Assembly (NCBI RefSeq): GCF_024713945.1
Contig: NC_134682.1
Coordinates: forward strand, 3,665,001-3,729,000
DNA from: Dermatophagoides farinae
Taxonomy: Eukaryota; Arthropoda; Arachnida; Sarcoptiformes; Pyroglyphidae
Reading direction: 5' to 3'
DNA length: 64,000 bases
The notes beneath the pieces were generated by a model. It did no database searches. It was not told the DNA's origin and saw nothing but the letters and a program-made list of their open reading frames with translations. Positions 59,108 to 64,000 of this stretch are shown here, piece by piece. Position 1 is the first letter of the stretch. Each line of letters starts with the position of its first letter. The translations under genes and the position numbers were made by a program.

Positions 59108-60030
59108 CTAATTATACTAATACCGTAATACAGGAACCGGAATGACAGGAAAAAAAACTTGAAAAACTTTGATTCATTTCAATGATTTCTTTTTTTTTTA
59201 AATTTTTTAGGCAAAATTTTAAAGTCAACATTTTTTTTTTGGGGCCGGAAATTTTCAACTATTTTAACTCAGCCTGACACACACACACATTTATGATTGT
59301 AATAATAATAAATAAATAATTGAATCATCATGTTCGATGTTTGAAACAATTTATTGAATGATTTTTTTTTCTGAAAATAAAATAAAAAAAAATTTATTTC
59401 AAATCAAAATATTGTGTCTTACCATTTGTTTACTTATCGTTTATTTATCCATGAATTCAATTTTCTATTACTACTTATCATTTCAAAATTTTCAATCAAA
59501 CAACGTGTTTTGAATTGTACATTGGAAAATTTATGTGTATACACAACATGATCAATAAAATAATAGTTGAACAAACAAACGAAATATGTTGATGGCAACA
59601 AAAAAAAAAAAGAAAAAATTCTTTGTCGAGGACACAAAATGAATGAATAAGTTGAATTGAATTGAATTGAATCTAATGTGAAATGTATGCCATTATTCAA
59701 CAAGTTTATTTTCATTTGTTGCTGATCAATTCATTTATATATACAGGTTTATTTTTTTTTTAATTGCTGCCCTGGCCGATCATGTTTCCGCAATTTCAAG
59801 AACATATAATAATGCTCATTGAATCGATTCATTTCATTCAACAATATGATTCATAGTTGAATGAAATTCATGAAATATAATGGATTAGCATATATATTCA
59901 TTTTTTTTATTCTACATCAAATCAGACATTTCATTTACAGCCAAAAAAAAACCAAAGTATGAAATGAAATTATCATTCTTCTGGTTTGATAATGTGACCA
60001 AATCATATTCGAAGAATTAATCATGTTTCA
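59108..60030. other. Intergenic DNA downstream of catalase
   Basis: AT-rich sequence with homopolymers and several further AATAAA or AATAAATAAA motifs near 59305-59320. I see no coding exon. Confidence 0.5.
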
Positions 60031-61125
60031 ATGTTAATATTATTATGTGTTGGTAAATATCATTGTAAACTATTCTTATTGTCTTCTCATTTTTTTTCTC
60101 TTTCCATTCTCTCTCTCTCTCTCTCTACAAATTCACAATCATCAATAATGATGATCAAGGTTGATCAATCATTCATTCATGCAACTTTTTTATTTTTTAA
60201 TTATTACTCATAAAGTAATGATGATGATAAAGCATGATGAACAACGAACAAACGAGGAAAACAACAACAACATTTCATATTTATTTTTCCTTGAACATTA
60301 CTGTAGAAAGATGGATTCAATTTTTTTTTTTTTTTTTGGTACAAATCAAAATGACCAACGATGAAAAAAAGATTGTCAATTTTGACATTATCTAAAAGCG
60401 ATATGTTCCAAAAAAAAAAAATCATCTTTTTTTTCAATAATGGTCAAGACATTGAAAGCCTGATAGATGAATGGATAACATGACATGACAAAACAAAAAA
60501 CAATCGAGAACATTTTTTTTTCTGTTTGTTTGACCGCCAACGAACTATGTATGTATGTTTTTTTCGCTGGGATTTACAAATTCAATTTTCTGTGCGCATC
60601 TTGTTTTGATGTCGAAATTTTTTTTTTTGTTAAATTAAAAAAAATCATAATTTTCGTTTCATAAAAAGGTCATCATCAAATTTTGCAAGAAATCTTGAAT
60701 CACATCACTATTGAAAATCCAATGACCACACCGCATTGACTTTGATCCAAATTTTTTTTTCCAATGATCATCATCAAATATGTATTTTTTTTCAATGATT
60801 TGATTAGTTTTCATTGTTTTAATTTGATCATTTTTTTTTCTTTTGTTGTCTAGATAAATTGGATCGAGAAAAATTGAACAAAATTTGTTTGGAAATCAAA
60901 GAAAAAAAAACCAATTATATGGATAATAAGAGGTGAATCAACTTTTTATCATCATCATCATCTTTATCGTTTTCAAGACCATTTAATGATCATTAGCTTT
61001 AATTTTTGTTTTTGTTTTCCCGCTTACAACTCTCTTCGCTTCATCTTATTTTCAGAACAAAACAAGAATTTTTTTTTCTACAAATCAAACAAAAATTATC
61101 TGGTTACAACGATCAAATGAATTAA
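60031..61125 (+). CDS. Candidate small three-exon gene, 56 residues
   Basis: Exons 60031-60052 (ATG, donor GTAAAT), 60854-60932 (acceptor TCTAG, donor GTGAAT) and 61056-61125 (acceptor TTTCAG, stop TAA) join in frame. The last two are the better supported: both lie between plausible splice sites, share phase, and encode a charged, helix-prone segment (KLDREKLNKICLEIKEKK, then QIKQKLSGYNDQMN). The first exon would supply a short hydrophobic start (MLILLCV) and is chosen only on phase. I do not recognise the product. Alternatively the last two exons are the 3' end of a larger gene with another start, or the A-rich composition gives a chance frame. Confidence 0.3.
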
Positions 61126-63140
61126 ACGAGGCGCCTGCCATGATCGAAGTTTTTATAATTCGAATCATTAATGATCATCATCATTACATATCATCATTTT
61201 CAATTCTAAGTGAAGAATACACACACACACACACACACATAACTTTCTCCTTTCATTCATTATCATCGTCATTATCTTTGAGAATGAATGTTTGTTGTTG
61301 ATTGGTTCTCTTTTAATTCATTCATCGTCTATATGTACAAACACGAACACACACACACACACACACACATAAATTATCTTGACGAATCTTTTTCAATGTC
61401 TTGGACATCATCATCATCATCCTCACATAGCAACGACGGCTACGACAATAATAAATGGTGTATAACCAGCAAAAAAATAACAACGACAGACGACGACTAC
61501 TATGATCATGATCAAACTAAGAAAAAATTGTTCTGTAGATTGATCATATTCATTGTAATCATCATCGTTAATATAATTATCATTATATATGACGGTGTTT
61601 GTCTGTTGTTGTTGTTGCATCGGAAACAAAACATTGATCTCATCTCTTGTTCGGTTGCAATAAATTTTTACCTGTGAAACAGATTTTGTGTGATGAATAA
61701 ACCAGATTTCAATGGGGAAAAAAATGGGCAACGACGATCATAATGTTTGTGTTTGTGATCAATAATGATGGTTATCATCAAGGATAATGTGATTGTTTGT
61801 TTCAAAACCAAAGTGTATTTTTTGTTTTACCTATGTAAATGTTGAATTCAATCAATTTGAACATCACCATTGTCATCATCATCATGATTGTTTGATTGTG
61901 GTTCCGTTTTAAACATTCCGATTGAATTTTCAAATCGGAAAATAATTGTCACCATTTGAAATTCTTTTTTTTAAAATCGTTTTTTTTTGTCATTCATTCA
62001 ATCATTCAACCATCATCATTGAAATCACCACATGAAACAAATATAAACATTTGAACATCTTTGGTTTCGCATAAAAGGTTTGTTTACGTTTTTTTTTGTA
62101 TCTCTTTTTGCACTAACCACAATCAACAATGACGATTGATGATGATGGTGATTGACAAATAATCCGGTATGCATAAATGAAAATGGCAAACATTTCCGAA
62201 TATGAAATGAAAATGGTAGTAAAAAATAAATTCAATTTCAAATTGAGTATATAAAAATGATTCAAGCAGAGAGGCAGATGTTTGAATTTGTGTGAGTAAA
62301 ACAGCAGAAGCAGCAGCAGCCGCAACAAACAAAAAAAACCGTTCCAAATGTGATCCATAAAGAAAGCCCTAGTTTCTCTCTCTTTCTCACTCTTCCATTT
62401 TTATAATCAATTTTTCCGAGCATCTTCATGATGGACAAAAAAAAATTTTTTTTTCATTCAGTCGATTTAAATTGATTCGATGACTAGCTACTAAATCCAG
62501 AAACGTCTATTCGTGTCTGTTTCACACATTTGAAACAAAAAAGTTTTTTTTCTTGTATTTTCGTCACACCTACACACACAGTTTTTTTTCATATATATTG
62601 TCCGATTGAACGAACATTGAAATTATTGAACGACTAATTATTATTATTTCATTGATTTCAAATTAATTTTGTATATTATGTAAGTTGACATTTTTTGCCC
62701 ATTAAAATTGAAAATTAATTAATTTCATTGTTTCCACATCATAAAAAAGTCACAATTATCCATTATCATTAACGATCAAAGACTCATGGCCGGTCTTTGA
62801 TTATTTATTGATTAATCAATCAAAGAATGTTGTTATCCTCGATATTCATTGCTAAACTGTAAATGTAGTAGTATATAGTGATTTTTATTTTCTTTTTTTT
62901 TCGAAATAATTTGCTTGTAAAGAGAACACATAGTGTGTGTGTGTTTTGATTTATTTATCAACAACAATAAAAACTGCCACCATTCGATCAATCAGTCAAC
63001 AACAACAACAACAACAACAATAACCGTCACCCGAAACAGATTGGATTTTTTTTTGCTGAAATGGAACAAAACAATTTCGTCTTTGCTTGACCAAAAAAAA
63101 AATTATTCATTTCATTTCATTTCTTTTTTATTCATCTCAG
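61126..63140. other. Mostly non-coding, one candidate ORF
   Basis: CA tracts, ATC runs and homopolymers. Apart from the frame at 61396-61677 described next, I see nothing I can call coding. Confidence 0.45.
61396..61677 (+). CDS. Candidate small type II membrane protein ORF
   Basis: From ATG 61396 the frame encodes 93 residues. About 42 hydrophilic residues (S-rich, then NDGYDNNKWCITSKK and an acidic DDDYYDHD stretch) precede KKKLFCR, a strongly hydrophobic I/V-rich span (residues about 49-65), and a Leu run. Lys/Arg before the span predicts a cytoplasmic N-terminus. The frame may end at the TGA or be the first exon of a larger gene, perhaps the one at 63141. The donors I see (for example GTGTTT after TATGAC) are weak. 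The hydrophobic run partly reflects ATC/ATT repeats, so chance is a real alternative. Confidence 0.25.
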   Translation: MSWTSSSSSSHSNDGYDNNKWCITSKKITTTDDDYYDHDQTKKKLFCRLIIFIVIIIVNIIIIIYDGVCLLLLLHRKQNIDLISCSVAINFYL

Positions 63141-64000
63141 TACAAATTAATTTGTCATTATTTACAACCTGACCGACTACGACTACGACGGGCAAGTGAA
63201 CCGTTTCCATTTTATCATCAACCTGGTTTCTTTTTTTTTTTTTTTTTGGTTCTCATTCCTTGCAAAAAAAAAAATCTGATCAAACTTGAAAAAAAGAGTT
63301 TTTTTTCACCACCAATTTTTATCCATGTGTGTGAAAAAAAATGTATCAAGTTTTTGTTTTTTCAATTTATATATCGAGATAAAAGAAAACTTTTTTTTCT
63401 ATTTTGAATTTAATATGATTCATTTTCTATTCAAAGATCATGATGATCGCATGAATATTTTTTTGCGATTTATTCATTTTTTTGCCACTTTTTTTTGATT
63501 CATAATCTGATAATCAATCAATTTTTTTTTGGTTTTACTAATAAAATGCATCCATTTTCATTATATTTTACTGATAATATAGCAGATAATGATGATAATC
63601 GCCAAAATACAACGGTTATTACGGCAATAGCTGAAAATAGGACAAGAGAAAGATATTTATCATCATTGTACAACGACGATCGTAATCAATCAATATTTAT
63701 TCATAATCCGATTAGGCAGAAAATTTTACAACAAAATTTCAGTGATCAAGCCGATAATGTTCGATTGATTTCTATGTCTCGTTTTCATCCATCTGATCAT
63801 AATGATTGTATATTGGCCACTGAAATTATTAACGATAATAATAATCACCATCAACAAACGATTTCAACATTGAATCAAATTCATCAACAACAACGTAACC
63901 ACCGATCAACAACACAGTCATTATCGTCAACCATATCTACATTATCATATCATTCTTCTCGTCATAATCATTGTAAAAACATTCCAATAGAATCAAAATT
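63141..64000 (+). CDS. Unidentified protein, 5' region of a gene running off the window
   Basis: The frame is open from 63583 to the last base with no stop, and encodes hydrophilic sequence (DNDDNRQNTTVITAIAENR, RYLSSLYNDDRNQSIFIHNP, then N/H/Q/S-rich). Two 5' ends fit. One is translation from ATG 63546 in the same frame. The other is splicing: exon 63141-63225 (acceptor CATCTCAG; encodes YKLICHYLQPDRLRLRRASE, donor after a phase-1 G) joins the acceptor GATAATATAG ending at 63582, restoring frame through a split GCA codon. The spliced model is attractive because the acceptor has a pyrimidine-rich tract and the upstream exon is not repeat-derived. No domain is recognised. Truncated by the window edge. 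Confidence 0.5.

Overview
The window is nuclear DNA from a small-genome, very AT-rich eukaryote, most likely an arachnid mite of the astigmatid type (Dermatophagoides, Psoroptes or Sarcoptes-like). The support is protein-coding genes split by GT-AG introns, animal-type proteins (GIPC, an Ig/FN3/DB-module receptor, catalase), runs of A or T every few hundred bases, and dense ATC/GAT, CAA/TTG, CATT/AATG, CA/GT and TC/GA microsatellites. The species is an inference. I see no bacterial-style operon, no tRNA or rRNA gene and no CRISPR array.

Layout. 1-10.8 kb is repeat-rich DNA with no convincing multi-exon gene; a less repetitive stretch at about 3.25-4.85 kb carries a broken Ty3/gypsy RNase H fragment (minus strand). 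A single-pass membrane protein gene of unknown function (plus strand) appears to run from a 61-base first coding exon at 10837 across a 12-kb intron to its last exon at 22990-24080. A GIPC-type PDZ adaptor gene (plus strand, four coding exons) occupies 27560-31898. A large minus-strand gene of nine coding exons (42324 down to 34538) encodes a 1526-residue receptor-like protein with a signal peptide, three Ig, eight DB and five fibronectin III domains, one membrane span and a cytoplasmic tail; GIPC and this gene converge tail to tail. 42.8-56.1 kb is repeat-rich intergenic DNA. Catalase (plus strand, five coding exons) lies at 56130-59103. Downstream are a candidate small three-exon gene (60031-61125), a candidate membrane ORF (61396-61677), and the 5' part of an unidentified gene that runs off the right edge (63141-64000).

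Exon structures were rebuilt by hand from reading frame, splice consensus and phase. Every junction in the four main models keeps frame: catalase 626 aa, GIPC 607 aa, DB/Ig/FN3 protein 1526 aa, membrane protein 383 aa. The genes are functionally unrelated: an antioxidant enzyme, a trafficking adaptor and two surface proteins. A shared trait is that less constrained parts of the proteins have absorbed N, Q, H, D and S runs matching the surrounding trinucleotide microsatellites, while folded domains stay clean.
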